DNA of 64,000 nucleotides from JAAYXE01 sp964391195 (GCA_964391195.1 CAYMLG010000023.1:1-64000); one strand, 5' to 3'; counted from the first letter of the stretch, positions 7,404 to 16,938 are shown. Notes: generated by a model from the letters alone, not told the origin. Numbers and translations: made by a program.

Positions 7404-9293
7404 ATGACAGAAAAAGAAACCCGCCGCCTGACCATGGCTCAGGCGTTGATCGCCTTTCTAAAGCAGCAGTATGTGGAGCGCGATGGGGTCGAGCAGCCCT
7501 TCTTCGCCGGCTGCTTTGGCATTTTCGGCCATGGCATCGTGGCCGGCATTGGCCAGGCCCTGCAGCAGAACCCCGATTTCCGCTATTACCAGGCCCGCAA
7601 CGAGCAGGCGATGGTGCACACCGCCACCGCGTTTGCCAAGATGAAGAACCGCCTGCAAACCCTGGTGTGCACCTCTTCCATCGGCCCCGGCGCGACCAAT
7701 ATGATCACCGGCGCGGCGACCGCCACCATCAACCGCCTGCCGGTGCTGCTCTTGCCCGGCGATATCTTCGCCCGCCGCAACGTCGCCCCCGTGCTCCAAC
7801 AGCTCGAGTCCCCAAACACACAGGATATCTCCGTTAATGACTGTTTCAAGCCGGTCAGCCGTTATTGGGACCGGATCAATCGCCCCGACCAACTGCTCAC
7901 CTCCCTACCGGAAGCCATGCGAGTGCTCACCAGCCCGGTCGATACCGGGGCTGTCACCCTGGCCCTGCCCCAGGACGTTCAGACCGAAGCCTACGATTAT
8001 CCGCTCGCCTTCTTCAAAAAGCGGGTCTGGCGCGTGATGCGCCCTCGCCCCGACCGGGCGCAACTGCAGCGCGCGGCGGAGATGATCCGCCAAAGCAAGC
8101 GACCGTTGATCGTCGCCGGGGGTGGAGTGATCTATTCCGGCGCAACCGAAATCTTGCGCCAATTTGTGGACCGCACCGGTATCCCCGTAGGCGAGTCGAT
8201 GGCCGGCAAAGGCAGCCTGCGCTACGACCACCCGCTGGCCATGGGCGCCATCGGCGCCACCGGGACCCTGGCAGCCAACCGCCTGGCCAGGGAGGCCGAC
8301 CTGGTCATCGGCATCGGCACCCGCTATTCCGACTTCACCACCGCCTCCAAAACCGCCTTCCAGAACCCGGAGGTGCGTTTCATCAACCTCAATGTGGCCG
8401 AGTTCGATGCCTACAAACATTACGCCTTGCCGCTGGTCGGCGATGCCCGCGTGGCCCTGGAAGAACTGCTGCAACTGCTGGAAGGATATCAAACCGGCGA
8501 AGCGTACCGGGCGGAAGCGGAGCGCCTGCACGAAGAATGGGAGACCGAAGTCGAACGCATCTACGCCATGCGCTGCGAGCCTCTCCCCAGCCAGGGTGAG
8601 CTGATCGGCCTGCTGAATGAGCTTTCAGACCCCGAAGGCGTGATGGTCAATGCCGCGGGGAGCATGCCCGGGGATCTGCACAAACTGTGGCGGGCCCGCC
8701 ACCCCAAGAACTTCCATATGGAATATGGCTACTCTTGCATGGGCTACGAAATCGCGGGCGGTATGGGCGTCAAAATGGCCGCCCCCGAGCGCGAGGTGTA
8801 CGTGATTGTCGGCGACGGCAGCTACCTGATGCTGTCCTCGGAGCTGCTCACCTCCGTGCAGGAAGGGATCAAGCTGATCGTTATCCTGTGGGACAACGCC
8901 GGGTTCAAGAGCATCGGTTCGCTGAGCCGCTCGCTGGGCCAGGACGGATTCGGCACCCGCTTTGTATACCCCCAGAACGGTATGCTCCCCGGCGACTCGG
9001 CCGGCGAGGAGGTCAAGCCCTTGCCCCTCGACCTGGCGGCCAATGCCCGCAGCCTGGGCGCGAACGTGATCGAATGCCAGACTTCGGCCGATTACGCCGC
9101 CGCCCTGCAGGCTGCCCGCCAGGCAGACCGCACCACGGTCATCTACATCCGCAACGACCGCTATATCAATGTGCCCGGATATGAAAGCTGGTGGGACGTG
9201 CAGGTGGCCGAGGTGAGCGAGATGCCCGAGGTGCAGGCCGCCCGCAAAGAATGGGAAGAAATGCGAGCGAAAGAGCGCTATTTCTTTGGATAA
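7404..9293 (+). CDS. iolD: 3D-(3,5/4)-trihydroxycyclohexane-1,2-dione hydrolase
   Basis: A thiamine-diphosphate enzyme of the acetolactate-synthase fold that opens the ring of trihydroxycyclohexane-1,2-dione to give 5-deoxy-glucuronate. At 629 aa it matches IolD. The N-terminal ThDP glutamate lies in ARNEQAMVHTA, the central domain carries the Rossmann-like region, and the C-terminal ThDP/Mg motif GDGSYLMLSSELLTSVQEG ends in WDN. The ATG at 7404 has GGAGG 7 bases upstream; the frame stays open far into iolB, but that stretch is a shadow of iolB. It is followed by a T-poor intercistronic hairpin and the ABC importer. Confidence 0.95.
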   Translation: MTEKETRRLTMAQALIAFLKQQYVERDGVEQPFFAGCFGIFGHGIVAGIGQALQQNPDFRYYQARNEQAMVHTATAFAKMKNRLQTLVCTSSIGPGATNMITGAATATINRLPVLLLPGDIFARRNVAPVLQQLESPNTQDISVNDCFKPVSRYWDRINRPDQLLTSLPEAMRVLTSPVDTGAVTLALPQDVQTEAYDYPLAFFKKRVWRVMRPRPDRAQLQRAAEMIRQSKRPLIVAGGGVIYSGATEILRQFVDRTGIPVGESMAGKGSLRYDHPLAMGAIGATGTLAANRLAREADLVIGIGTRYSDFTTASKTAFQNPEVRFINLNVAEFDAYKHYALPLVGDARVALEELLQLLEGYQTGEAYRAEAERLHEEWETEVERIYAMRCEPLPSQGELIGLLNELSDPEGVMVNAAGSMPGDLHKLWRARHPKNFHMEYGYSCMGYEIAGGMGVKMAAPEREVYVIVGDGSYLMLSSELLTSVQEGIKLIVILWDNAGFKSIGSLSRSLGQDGFGTRFVYPQNGMLPGDSAGEEVKPLPLDLAANARSLGANVIECQTSADYAAALQAARQADRTTVIYIRNDRYINVPGYESWWDVQVAEVSEMPEVQAARKEWEEMRAKERYFFG

Positions 9294-9305
9294 CCCTTCC
9301 TCTAA

Positions 9306-9348
9306 TGCTCGCTCCCTTCCGGCTCGAGGCAGCGGAGGGGAGCGAGCA
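9306..9348 (+). other. Intercistronic hairpin between iolD and the ABC ATPase
   Basis: Perfect 11-bp arms TGCTCGCTCCC (9306-9316) and GGGAGCGAGCA (9338-9348), with no T-run after. It probably stabilises or partitions the transcript rather than ending it. Confidence 0.6.
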
Positions 9349-9375
9349 GGATATTAGATAGAAAGGAGGTTGAGC

Positions 9376-10920
9376 TTGGGCGATCCACAGTCATTACCCG
9401 ACCCAAACCCGGAAGACCTGCAGCTCCGCTTAGTGGGCATCGGCAAGAGCTTCCCTGGGGTGCGCGCCTTGAACAACGTGCACCTGGAGGTCAGGCGAGG
9501 GGAGGTGCACGCCTTGCTGGGAGAAAACGGCGCGGGGAAATCCACGCTGATGAAGATTCTCTCCGGGGCCTATTCACTGGACGAGGGGGAGATTTACTGG
9601 GAAGGGAAGAAGATCCACATCCGCAATCCGAAAGAAGCTCAAGATCTGGGCATCGGCATTATTTACCAGGAATTCAACCTGGTGCCGCAGTTGAGTATTG
9701 CCGAAAACGTCTGGCTGGGCCGGGAGATTTTTCGCAATTCATCCGTGAAACTGATCGATTGGCCGGAGATGTACCGCCGCACAGAAGCCTTGCTCCAGGA
9801 ACTTAATGTGAACCTGGACCCGCGCCGCCAGGTGGCCGGCCTGGGCGTAGCCCTGCAGCAGATGGTGGAAATCGCCAAGGCCCTTTCGCTGGATGCGCGC
9901 CTGCTGATCATGGATGAACCCACCAGCGCCCTGGCAGACGCGGAAATCCAGCAGCTTTTTGAGGTCATCCGGCGTCTGAAGCAGCGCGGCGTCTCGGTGG
10001 TGTTCATTTCGCACCACCTGGACGAGATCTTCGAAATCTGCGATCGGGGCACCATCTTGCGCGACGGCGAATACATCGCCACGGTGGATCTGGCCGAAAC
10101 CACGGAAGACCAGTTGATCACCATGATGGTGGGCCGCAGCCTGGAGCAGCAGTATCCGAAGGTCACTGCCCCGCGCGGGCCGGAAGCCTTGCGCGTGGAA
10201 GGGCTGACCCGCAAAGGCCAACTGCACAACATCAGCTTCTGCGCCTACACCGGGGAAATTCTGGGGATTGCCGGGCTGGTGGGCGCCGGGCGGACGGAGC
10301 TGGTGCGGGCCATCTTTGGCGCCGACCCCGTGGATTCCGGCCAGGTCTTTGTCTTTGGCAAGAAGCTCAGGCTCGACTCTCCCGGATCCGCCATTCGCTC
10401 CGGCGTGGGCCTGCTTCCCGAAGACCGCAAACAGGACGGCCTGATCCTGCTTCTGTCTGTCATGCAGAATATCAGCATGGCCAGCCTGGATCGCCTGACG
10501 CTGCGCGGTCTGCTGCGCCTGAGGGATGAAAAAGCCCAAACACGCGACTTCATCCAGAAATTGCGAATCTCCACCCCATCGATCGATCAGCTCGTCCAGA
10601 ATTTGAGCGGCGGTAACCAGCAAAAAGTGGTGCTGGCGAAATGGTTAGCCAGCCGCTCAAAAGTGCTGATCTTCGATGAACCCACGCGCGGGATCGATGT
10701 TGGTGCGAAAGTGGAAGTGTACAACCTGATGAACAACCTGGTACAGGACGGAGCAGCAGTGGTGATGGTCTCATCGGAACTGCCGGAGCTGCTCGGGATG
10801 AGCGACCGCATCCTGGTCATGCACGAGGGCTCGTTAGTGGCCGAGTTCACCCGGGAAGAGGCCACTCAGGAAAAAATACTAACAGCAGCTATGGGAGTGG
10901 ATGGAAATGGCGAGAGCTGA
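9376..10920 (+). CDS. Sugar (probably inositol) ABC importer, double ATPase
   Basis: An RbsA/MglA-type ATPase with two nucleotide-binding domains in one chain, about 514 aa. The first has Walker A GENGAGKST near residue 54 and a Walker B LLIMDEPTSAL. The second domain has a degenerate Walker A (GLVGAGRTE), the signature LSGGNQQKVVLAKWL and Walker B VLIFDEPTRGID, as in all RbsA proteins. The start is a TTG: GGAGG at 9365-9369 leaves only a 1-base gap to the TTG at 9370 but 6 bases to that at 9376, so 9376 is preferred. It overlaps the permease by 20 bases. Position in the iol operon implies inositol as substrate. Confidence 0.9.
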   Translation: MGDPQSLPDPNPEDLQLRLVGIGKSFPGVRALNNVHLEVRRGEVHALLGENGAGKSTLMKILSGAYSLDEGEIYWEGKKIHIRNPKEAQDLGIGIIYQEFNLVPQLSIAENVWLGREIFRNSSVKLIDWPEMYRRTEALLQELNVNLDPRRQVAGLGVALQQMVEIAKALSLDARLLIMDEPTSALADAEIQQLFEVIRRLKQRGVSVVFISHHLDEIFEICDRGTILRDGEYIATVDLAETTEDQLITMMVGRSLEQQYPKVTAPRGPEALRVEGLTRKGQLHNISFCAYTGEILGIAGLVGAGRTELVRAIFGADPVDSGQVFVFGKKLRLDSPGSAIRSGVGLLPEDRKQDGLILLLSVMQNISMASLDRLTLRGLLRLRDEKAQTRDFIQKLRISTPSIDQLVQNLSGGNQQKVVLAKWLASRSKVLIFDEPTRGIDVGAKVEVYNLMNNLVQDGAAVVMVSSELPELLGMSDRILVMHEGSLVAEFTREEATQEKILTAAMGVDGNGES

Positions 10921-11914
10921 TACTACGGATGTCATGAAGTCGAGGGGCGCTGAACTCAGCATGGGCCTCGGCAATTTTATCGCCCGCTTTGGGGCCCTGT
11001 TCGGCCTGATCCTGCTGGTGATATTTCTGTCGATCACCTCGGACGTCTTTTTAACCTCCTCGAACCTGTCGAATATTGCCCGCCAGGCGACGGTGAACGC
11101 CCTTTTGGCGATCGGCCTGCTGCTGGCAATCATCACCGCCGGGATCGACCTTTCGGTGGGCTCCATTCTGGCCCTGTCCATGTGTACGATCGCGCTGATG
11201 GCCATTCGCTGGGGCATCAACCCCTACCTGTCCATCCTGGCCGGGGTGGCTCTGGGCGCTTTGGTGGGATGGGTGAACGGTATCCTGCTGACCAAGCTCC
11301 ACCTCCCGCACCCCTTCATCTCGACCTTGGGCACAATGAATGTGGCGCGGGGCCTGGCCCTGATCATCACCGGCGCATCGCCCATTTCCGGTTTCGACCG
11401 GGCGGGGGCGCCGGAGGTGTTGTTCCTGGGCGCACGCTCAATCGGCCCGGTGCCGGTGGCTTTCTTTGTCGTGCTCACGGTCTATATTATCTTCCACATC
11501 CTGCTGCGCCACACCGCACTCGGGCGACATATCTACGCTGTCGGTGGCAATACCGCCGCTGCCCGCCTATCGGGAATCAATGTCTCCCGGACCCTGATCA
11601 TCGTTTATACCCTTAGCGGTTTGATGGCCGGCCTGGCCGCGCTGATGCTGGCCGGCCGCACGAACTCCGGCTTCCCGACCGCTGGCGCGGGCTACGAATT
11701 GGACGCCATTGCTGCGGTGATCATCGGCGGTGCCAGCTTTGCCGGCGGATCGGGCACTATCGGCGGGACCGCGATTGGCGTGCTGTTGATCGCTGTGCTG
11801 CGCAATGGCCTGGTGCTGCTCAACGTCCCCACCGAATGGCAGACCGTGGCCATCGGCCTGGTGATCATTGGGGCGGTGTACGTCGACGTGCTCCGGCAGC
11901 GCGCCCGGCGCTAA
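10901..11914 (+). CDS. Sugar (probably inositol) ABC importer, permease
   Basis: An RbsC/BPD_transp_2-type permease of 337 aa with about eight to ten membrane segments. GIDLSVGSILAL, HPFISTLGTMNVARGLALIITG and the C-terminal GGASFAGGSGTIGGTAIGVLLIAVLRNGL cluster are diagnostic of the ribose/galactose/inositol permease family. It overlaps the ATPase gene by 20 bases, which suggests translational coupling. A 222-base spacer without a recognised gene follows before the binding protein; it holds a small CTCCCC/GGGGAG hairpin near 11944-11971 and nothing else I can name. Confidence 0.92.
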   Translation: MEMARADTTDVMKSRGAELSMGLGNFIARFGALFGLILLVIFLSITSDVFLTSSNLSNIARQATVNALLAIGLLLAIITAGIDLSVGSILALSMCTIALMAIRWGINPYLSILAGVALGALVGWVNGILLTKLHLPHPFISTLGTMNVARGLALIITGASPISGFDRAGAPEVLFLGARSIGPVPVAFFVVLTVYIIFHILLRHTALGRHIYAVGGNTAAARLSGINVSRTLIIVYTLSGLMAGLAALMLAGRTNSGFPTAGAGYELDAIAAVIIGGASFAGGSGTIGGTAIGVLLIAVLRNGLVLLNVPTEWQTVAIGLVIIGAVYVDVLRQRARR

Positions 11915-12136
11915 GACCCGGCTCAGACCTGTTTCCCGGCCATCTCCCCAAGGCGAGCTCCGCGCGGGGAGGCGGCCGGGGAGCAAGTCCCTGGCTTCGC
12001 CGGTCGGTCAGGCCGGCGCAGAACCGAAACCAAGCCCAACCAGGAGGTGAACGGACATAGGAGTGAGGAATCCGCCACGAAACCAATTCACCCGACTCTA
12101 CCTTTTCGATACGATGAAATGTAAGGAGGAGATCTG

Positions 12137-14044
12137 ATGTCTGCAATAAGGAAGATATTTGCTCTGGTGGTCGTGCTGGCGATGCTCCTGAGCGCATGTG
12201 CTTCACCGGCCGCGCCCACCACCGCGCCGGAAGTCCCCCAGGAGGAACCCACCCAGGCTCCGGAAAGCGAACCCAGCGAGCCGGCCGATGGGGGGGATGA
12301 CACCCTGAACATCGCGGTGGTCGTGAAAGCGGTTACCAGCGACTACTGGAAGCTGGTTGGCGCCGGGGTGGAAGCGGCCATGGCCGCCGACCCTTCGATC
12401 AACGCCACCTTCCTCGGCCCCAATGAGGAGACCGACATCGAAGGCCAGATCCGCATCATCGAAGCCCAGATCTCGGCCCAGGTGGATGCCCTGGCGGTGG
12501 CTCCCAGCCAGGCCGACCAGTTGGCCCCCACCCTGCAGGCTGCGGTGGACGCCGGTATCCCGGTGGTGCTGATCGACACCAACATCGAGACCTTCGAAGC
12601 CAAGTCGGCTTTCGTGGGCACCGACAACCGCCTGGGCGGGCAGTTGGCCGGGGAGTACATCGCCGGACAGCTCCAGGCTGGGGATGAGGTCGTCATCCTG
12701 CGTGGAGCAGCCGGTGACCCGGTGCACAACCTGCGCGAAGAAGGGGCGGTCGAAGCCCTGGAAGCCGCCGGGATCGTGGTGGCCGCTGTCCAGCCGGCCA
12801 ACTCCGACCGGGCTATGGGCCAGAGCGTGGCGGAGAACCTCTTCACCGCTCACCCCAACGTCAAGGCAGTCTACGCCACCAACGATGAGATGGCCCTCGG
12901 CGCCTACAACGCCGCTCAGGCCGCCGGCCTGGACCTGATCATCGTCGGCTTCGACGCCTCCCCGGATGCCCTGCAGGCCATCCAGGATGGGCAGCTCTCG
13001 GCCTCCATCGCCCAGTTCCCCGGCAAGATCGGCGAACTCGGCACTCTGACCGCAGCGGCTGTGGCCCGCGGCCAATCGGTGGAGTCCTTCGTCAACACCG
13101 GTGTGGAAGTCGTCACCGCTGACAACGTGGCTCAGTTCATGAGCGGCGCCGGTGAACCCGCCGAGGAGCCCGCCGAGCCCGAGGCGCAGGAACCCCTCGA
13201 CATCGCGGTGGTGGTGAAAGCGGTCACCAGCGACTACTGGAAGCTGGTTGGCGCCGGGGTGGAAGCGGCCATGGCCGCCGACCCTTCGATCAACGCCACC
13301 TTCCTCGGCCCCAATGAGGAGACCGACATCGAAGGCCAGATCCGCATCATCGAAGCCCAGATCTCGGCCCAGGTGGATGCCCTGGCGGTGGCTCCCAGCC
13401 AGGCCGACCAGTTGGCCCCCACCCTGCAGGCTGCGGTGGACGCCGGTATCCCGGTGGTGCTGATCGACACCAACATCGAGACCTTCGAAGCCAAGTCGGC
13501 TTTCGTGGGCACCGACAACCGCCTGGGCGGGCAGTTGGCCGGGGAGTACATCGCCGGACAGCTCCAGGCTGGGGATGAGGTCGTCATCCTGCGTGGAGCA
13601 GCCGGTGACCCGGTGCACAACCTGCGCGAAGAAGGGGCGGTCGAAGCCCTGGAAGCCGCCGGGATCGTGGTGGCCGCTGTCCAGCCGGCCAACTCCGACC
13701 GGGCTATGGGCCAGAGCGTGGCGGAGAACCTCTTCACCGCTCACCCCAACGTCAAGGCAGTCTACGCCACCAACGATGAGATGGCCCTCGGCGCCTACAA
13801 CGCCGCTCAGGCCGCCGGCCTGGACCTGATCATCGTCGGCTTCGACGCCTCCCCGGATGCCCTGCAGGCCATCCAGGATGGGCAGCTCTCGGCCTCCATC
13901 GCCCAGTTCCCCGGCAAGATCGGCGAACTCGGCACTCTGACCGCAGCGGCTGTGGCCCGCGGCCAATCGGTGGAGTCCTTCGTCAACACCGGTGTGGAAG
14001 TCGTCACCGCTGACAACGTGGCTGAATTCATGCAGCAGCAGTAA
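12137..14044 (+). CDS. Double-domain sugar-binding lipoprotein of the ABC importer
   Basis: A substrate-binding lipoprotein for the preceding ATPase and permease. Residues 1-21 are a signal peptide ending in the lipobox LLSAC, with Cys21 as lipid anchor, followed by a Pro/Glu-rich linker. Two complete Peripla_BP_4 domains follow in tandem (about residues 58-333 and 355-630), joined by a short Pro/Glu/Ala linker. They are copies of each other: by eye, 798 bases (12335-13132) recur without mismatch at +891 bases (13226-14023). Normal relatives have one domain and about 320 aa; this has 635. AAGGAGG precedes the ATG. Inositol is the likely ligand by context. Confidence 0.92.
   Translation: MSAIRKIFALVVVLAMLLSACASPAAPTTAPEVPQEEPTQAPESEPSEPADGGDDTLNIAVVVKAVTSDYWKLVGAGVEAAMAADPSINATFLGPNEETDIEGQIRIIEAQISAQVDALAVAPSQADQLAPTLQAAVDAGIPVVLIDTNIETFEAKSAFVGTDNRLGGQLAGEYIAGQLQAGDEVVILRGAAGDPVHNLREEGAVEALEAAGIVVAAVQPANSDRAMGQSVAENLFTAHPNVKAVYATNDEMALGAYNAAQAAGLDLIIVGFDASPDALQAIQDGQLSASIAQFPGKIGELGTLTAAAVARGQSVESFVNTGVEVVTADNVAQFMSGAGEPAEEPAEPEAQEPLDIAVVVKAVTSDYWKLVGAGVEAAMAADPSINATFLGPNEETDIEGQIRIIEAQISAQVDALAVAPSQADQLAPTLQAAVDAGIPVVLIDTNIETFEAKSAFVGTDNRLGGQLAGEYIAGQLQAGDEVVILRGAAGDPVHNLREEGAVEALEAAGIVVAAVQPANSDRAMGQSVAENLFTAHPNVKAVYATNDEMALGAYNAAQAAGLDLIIVGFDASPDALQAIQDGQLSASIAQFPGKIGELGTLTAAAVARGQSVESFVNTGVEVVTADNVAEFMQQQ
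12308..14029 (+). repeat. In-frame tandem duplication of 891 bases
   Basis: Unit 1 runs from about 12308 to 13135 and unit 2 from about 13199 to 14026. Inside the units the only differences I see are two synonymous changes near the left edge (GTC/GTG and GTT/GTC) and the divergent right edge (CAG versus GAA codon, then different tails). The linker between the copies is unique sequence. Confidence 0.93.
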
Positions 14045-14058
14045 CCTCTGCGCGATGT

Positions 14059-14088
14059 GGCTCGCGGCGGCCTCGGCCGCCGCGAGCC
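14059..14088 (+). terminator. Strong hairpin after the binding-protein gene
   Basis: Fourteen-base-pair arms, 14059-14072 and 14075-14088, almost no loop and no T-run. It probably attenuates readthrough or protects the abundant binding-protein message from decay, while the operon continues downstream. Confidence 0.55.
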
Positions 14089-14220
14089 CCTGAGAAAGCA
14101 ACCCTTTGAGCGTTATTTCTTGTTTTCTCTCAACTTGAGGCCAGGCCTGAAATTGACAGGAAACAAGAGATGACCCGGCACAGCGTTTCGAAACCCGAAT
14201 TAGAAGGAAAGGATGTACAT

Positions 14221-15312
14221 ATGCAAACGATCATGTATAAAAGCCCTCTGCACCAGACGGTGTCTACCACCCCCACAGATTATTGGAATGACTCCTGCTC
14301 CATCGAAGAACTGTCCTATGCGATCGAGCATGGCGCAGTCGGCGCCACCAGCAACCCCACGATTGTTCTGGGCGTGTTGAAGAAAGAAATGCATCTGTGG
14401 CGAGAGCGGATCGGTGAGATCATCGCGGAGAACCCGACCGCCGGGGAAGAAGAGATCACCTGGCAGTTAGTGGAGGAAATTGCGGTGAAAGCTGCGGAGC
14501 TGCTGCTGCCGGTGTTCGAGCGCGAACAGGGCCTCAAAGGGCGGCTTTCGATTCAGACCAACCCGGCTTTCTACCGCAATGCAGAGGCCATCACCCGCCA
14601 GGCGGTGCACTTCAACAGCCTGGCGCCCAACCTGCAGGTTAAGATCCCGGTGACCCATGCCGGTATTCAGGCCATTGAAGAGGCTACCTACCAGGGCGTA
14701 AACATCAACGCCACCGTGTGCTTCACCGTGCCCCAGTCCCTGGCCGTGGCCGAAGCTGTGGAACGCGGCCTGAACCGCCGCCAGGCGGAGGGGCTGCCGG
14801 TTGAAGGGATGAGCCCGGTCTGCACCATCATGATCGGCCGCCTGGACGATTGGATGCACGTGCTTGAAAAGCGCGACAAGATTCTGCTCACCCCCGGCGT
14901 CGCCGATTGGGCCGGGATCGCCTGCATCAAGAAAGCTTATGCCATCTACGCCGAGCGCGGCTACCGCACCCGCCTCCTGGCTGCCGCCTACCGCCATCAC
15001 ATGCACTGGTCGGAGCTCATCGGCGGAGATATTGTGTTGACCATCCCTTACGAATGGCAGAAGCTGTTCAACAACTCAGACATCGAGGTCAAAGAGCGCT
15101 TCCATCAGCCTGTCGCACCGGAAATTGTGTCCACCCTCCTGGAAAAGTTCCCCGATTTCCGCCGGGCGTACGAGGCCGACGGCCTGACCACTCGGGAGTT
15201 CGACACCTTTGGGCCGACCGTCCGCACCCTGCGCTCGTTCATCAGTTCTTATCACGACCTGGTCGCCCTGGTGCGGGATTTCATGCTGCCCAACCCGGAT
15301 ATTAAGCAGTGA
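14221..15312 (+). CDS. Transaldolase-family protein in the inositol operon
   Basis: A class I aldolase/transaldolase-fold protein, 363 aa from the ATG at 14221 (AGGAAAGGA about 8 bases upstream; an in-frame ATG at 14170 with AGGAAAC is a second possibility). YWNDSCSIEELSYAIEHGAVGATSNPTIV is the transaldolase N-terminal signature, and Lys141 in LQVKIPVT is the expected Schiff-base lysine. In a pathway otherwise complete for inositol catabolism but lacking IolJ, it may cleave 2-deoxy-5-ketogluconate-6-phosphate to dihydroxyacetone phosphate and malonate semialdehyde. That role is inference; a normal pentose-phosphate transaldolase activity is the alternative. Confidence 0.85.
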   Translation: MQTIMYKSPLHQTVSTTPTDYWNDSCSIEELSYAIEHGAVGATSNPTIVLGVLKKEMHLWRERIGEIIAENPTAGEEEITWQLVEEIAVKAAELLLPVFEREQGLKGRLSIQTNPAFYRNAEAITRQAVHFNSLAPNLQVKIPVTHAGIQAIEEATYQGVNINATVCFTVPQSLAVAEAVERGLNRRQAEGLPVEGMSPVCTIMIGRLDDWMHVLEKRDKILLTPGVADWAGIACIKKAYAIYAERGYRTRLLAAAYRHHMHWSELIGGDIVLTIPYEWQKLFNNSDIEVKERFHQPVAPEIVSTLLEKFPDFRRAYEADGLTTREFDTFGPTVRTLRSFISSYHDLVALVRDFMLPNPDIKQ

Positions 15313-15373
15313 TCTCTCCGGCCACGATAAGCATGGACATCTCCACGCGCCCACTTAACATGAGGAGCAAATT

Positions 15374-16852
15374 ATGTCGGAAATACGCAGTTTGAAAAAC
15401 TATATCAACGGAAACTGGTGTGAGTCGGCCGCCGAAGCCTATGTAGAAGTGCACAACCCCGCCACCGCGGAAATATTGGCCCGCACCCCGCTCTCCCCGC
15501 CCGCCGAGGTCAATCAGGCAGCCCGGGCCGCCGCCGAAGCTTTTCCCTCCTGGAGGCGGACGCCGGCAACCCAGCGCATCCAATACCTGTTCAAGCTCAA
15601 ACAACTGCTGGAAGAGCACTTCGAAGAGCTATCGCGCTCGATCACCATCGAGAACGGGAAGATCCTGGACGATGCGCGGGGCGAAATGCGCCGGGCCATT
15701 GAAAACGTAGAAGTGGCCTGCGGCATACCGATGATGATGCTGGGCGACTTTTCAGAGGATATCGCCCGCGGCATCGATGAATACATGATCCGCCAGCCGG
15801 TGGGGGTGGTCGCCTCCATTTGCCCGTTCAACTTCCCCGGCATGATCCCCTTCTGGTATCTGCCCTATGCCCTGGCAACGGGCAATACCGTGATCATCAA
15901 GCCCTCCGAACGCACTCCGCTCACCATGCACCGCGTGTTCGAACTCTTCGAACAGGTCGGGTTCCCACCGGGGGTGATCAACCTGGTCAATGGCGGGCCG
16001 GAGACGGTGAACGCCATTCTGGACCACCCCCAGATCCACGCCATCACCTTTGTGGGTTCGACCCCGGTCGCCCGCCACGTCTACAGCCGGGCCTCTGCAA
16101 ACGGCAAGCGCGTCCAGGCCCAGGGCGGGGCCAAGAACCCGCTGATCATCCTGCCCGATGCCGACCTGGAGATGACCACCCGCATCGTGAGCGATTCGGT
16201 CTTCGGCAACGCCGGGCAGCGCTGCCTGGCGGCCGCCAACATCGTCATGGTGGCGGGGGCGGAGAAAGAGTTCCGCCCGGCCCTGGCTGAGGCCGCCGAA
16301 AAACTGGTCGTGGGGTACGGCCTGGAGAGCGGAGTCCAAATGGGGCCGGTGATCTCCCCCCAGAGCAAAGCCCGCATTCAGGGCCTGGTTCAGAAAGGCC
16401 TGGGCGAGGGCGCTTCCCTGCTGGTGGATGGGTGCGATCCGGTCATCCCTGGCTATGAGCGGGGCAATTTTATCCGTCCAACCATTCTGGACAATGTGCC
16501 GCTGGACAGCACCCTGGCCCGCACCGAAATCTTCGGGCCGGTGATGAGCCTGCTGCGGGTGGAGACGGTGGAGGATGCCATCCGCCTGGTCAACAGCGGG
16601 CAGTACGGCAACATGGCCTGCATCTTCACCAGCAGCGGGGCGGCAGCCCGCCAGTTCCGCTATGAAGCTCAAGCCGGCAACATCGGCATCAATATCGGGG
16701 TGGCTGCCCCCATGGCCTTCTTCCCCTTCAGCGGCTGGAAGGACAGCTTCTTCGGCACCCTGCATGGTCAGGGGAAGCACGCGGTCGAGTTTTTCACTCA
16801 AACCAAAGTGGTGGTTGAACGCTGGCTGAAGGACTGGTCGCGCCAGTTTTAA
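15374..16852 (+). CDS. iolA: Methylmalonate/malonate-semialdehyde dehydrogenase (acylating)
   Basis: A CoA-acylating aldehyde dehydrogenase (MmsA/IolA), 492 aa. It turns malonate semialdehyde, the product of the inositol aldolase step, into acetyl-CoA and CO2 with NAD. The catalytic Cys284 lies in FGNAGQRCLAA; SICPFNFPGMIPFWYLPYAL and IIKPSERTP are MmsA-type signatures. AACATGAGGAGCAAATT precedes the ATG. It follows the transaldolase gene by 61 bases, which places the presumed aldolase and the enzyme that consumes its product side by side. Confidence 0.95.
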   Translation: MSEIRSLKNYINGNWCESAAEAYVEVHNPATAEILARTPLSPPAEVNQAARAAAEAFPSWRRTPATQRIQYLFKLKQLLEEHFEELSRSITIENGKILDDARGEMRRAIENVEVACGIPMMMLGDFSEDIARGIDEYMIRQPVGVVASICPFNFPGMIPFWYLPYALATGNTVIIKPSERTPLTMHRVFELFEQVGFPPGVINLVNGGPETVNAILDHPQIHAITFVGSTPVARHVYSRASANGKRVQAQGGAKNPLIILPDADLEMTTRIVSDSVFGNAGQRCLAAANIVMVAGAEKEFRPALAEAAEKLVVGYGLESGVQMGPVISPQSKARIQGLVQKGLGEGASLLVDGCDPVIPGYERGNFIRPTILDNVPLDSTLARTEIFGPVMSLLRVETVEDAIRLVNSGQYGNMACIFTSSGAAARQFRYEAQAGNIGINIGVAAPMAFFPFSGWKDSFFGTLHGQGKHAVEFFTQTKVVVERWLKDWSRQF

Positions 16853-16938
16853 CCCTGTTTCTATTTTTCCGGTCGTTTCTGGGGTTGATCCCGGAAACGA
16901 CCGGATTTGGATGAACGAATCACAAGGAGTCTGATCCC

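Noticed and set aside
12203..14101. Long minus-strand open frame of 632 codons
   Set aside because: It is antisense to the duplicated binding protein. Its length comes from high GC and the exact repeat; it has His/Gly/Asp-rich nonsense composition and no ribosome site.
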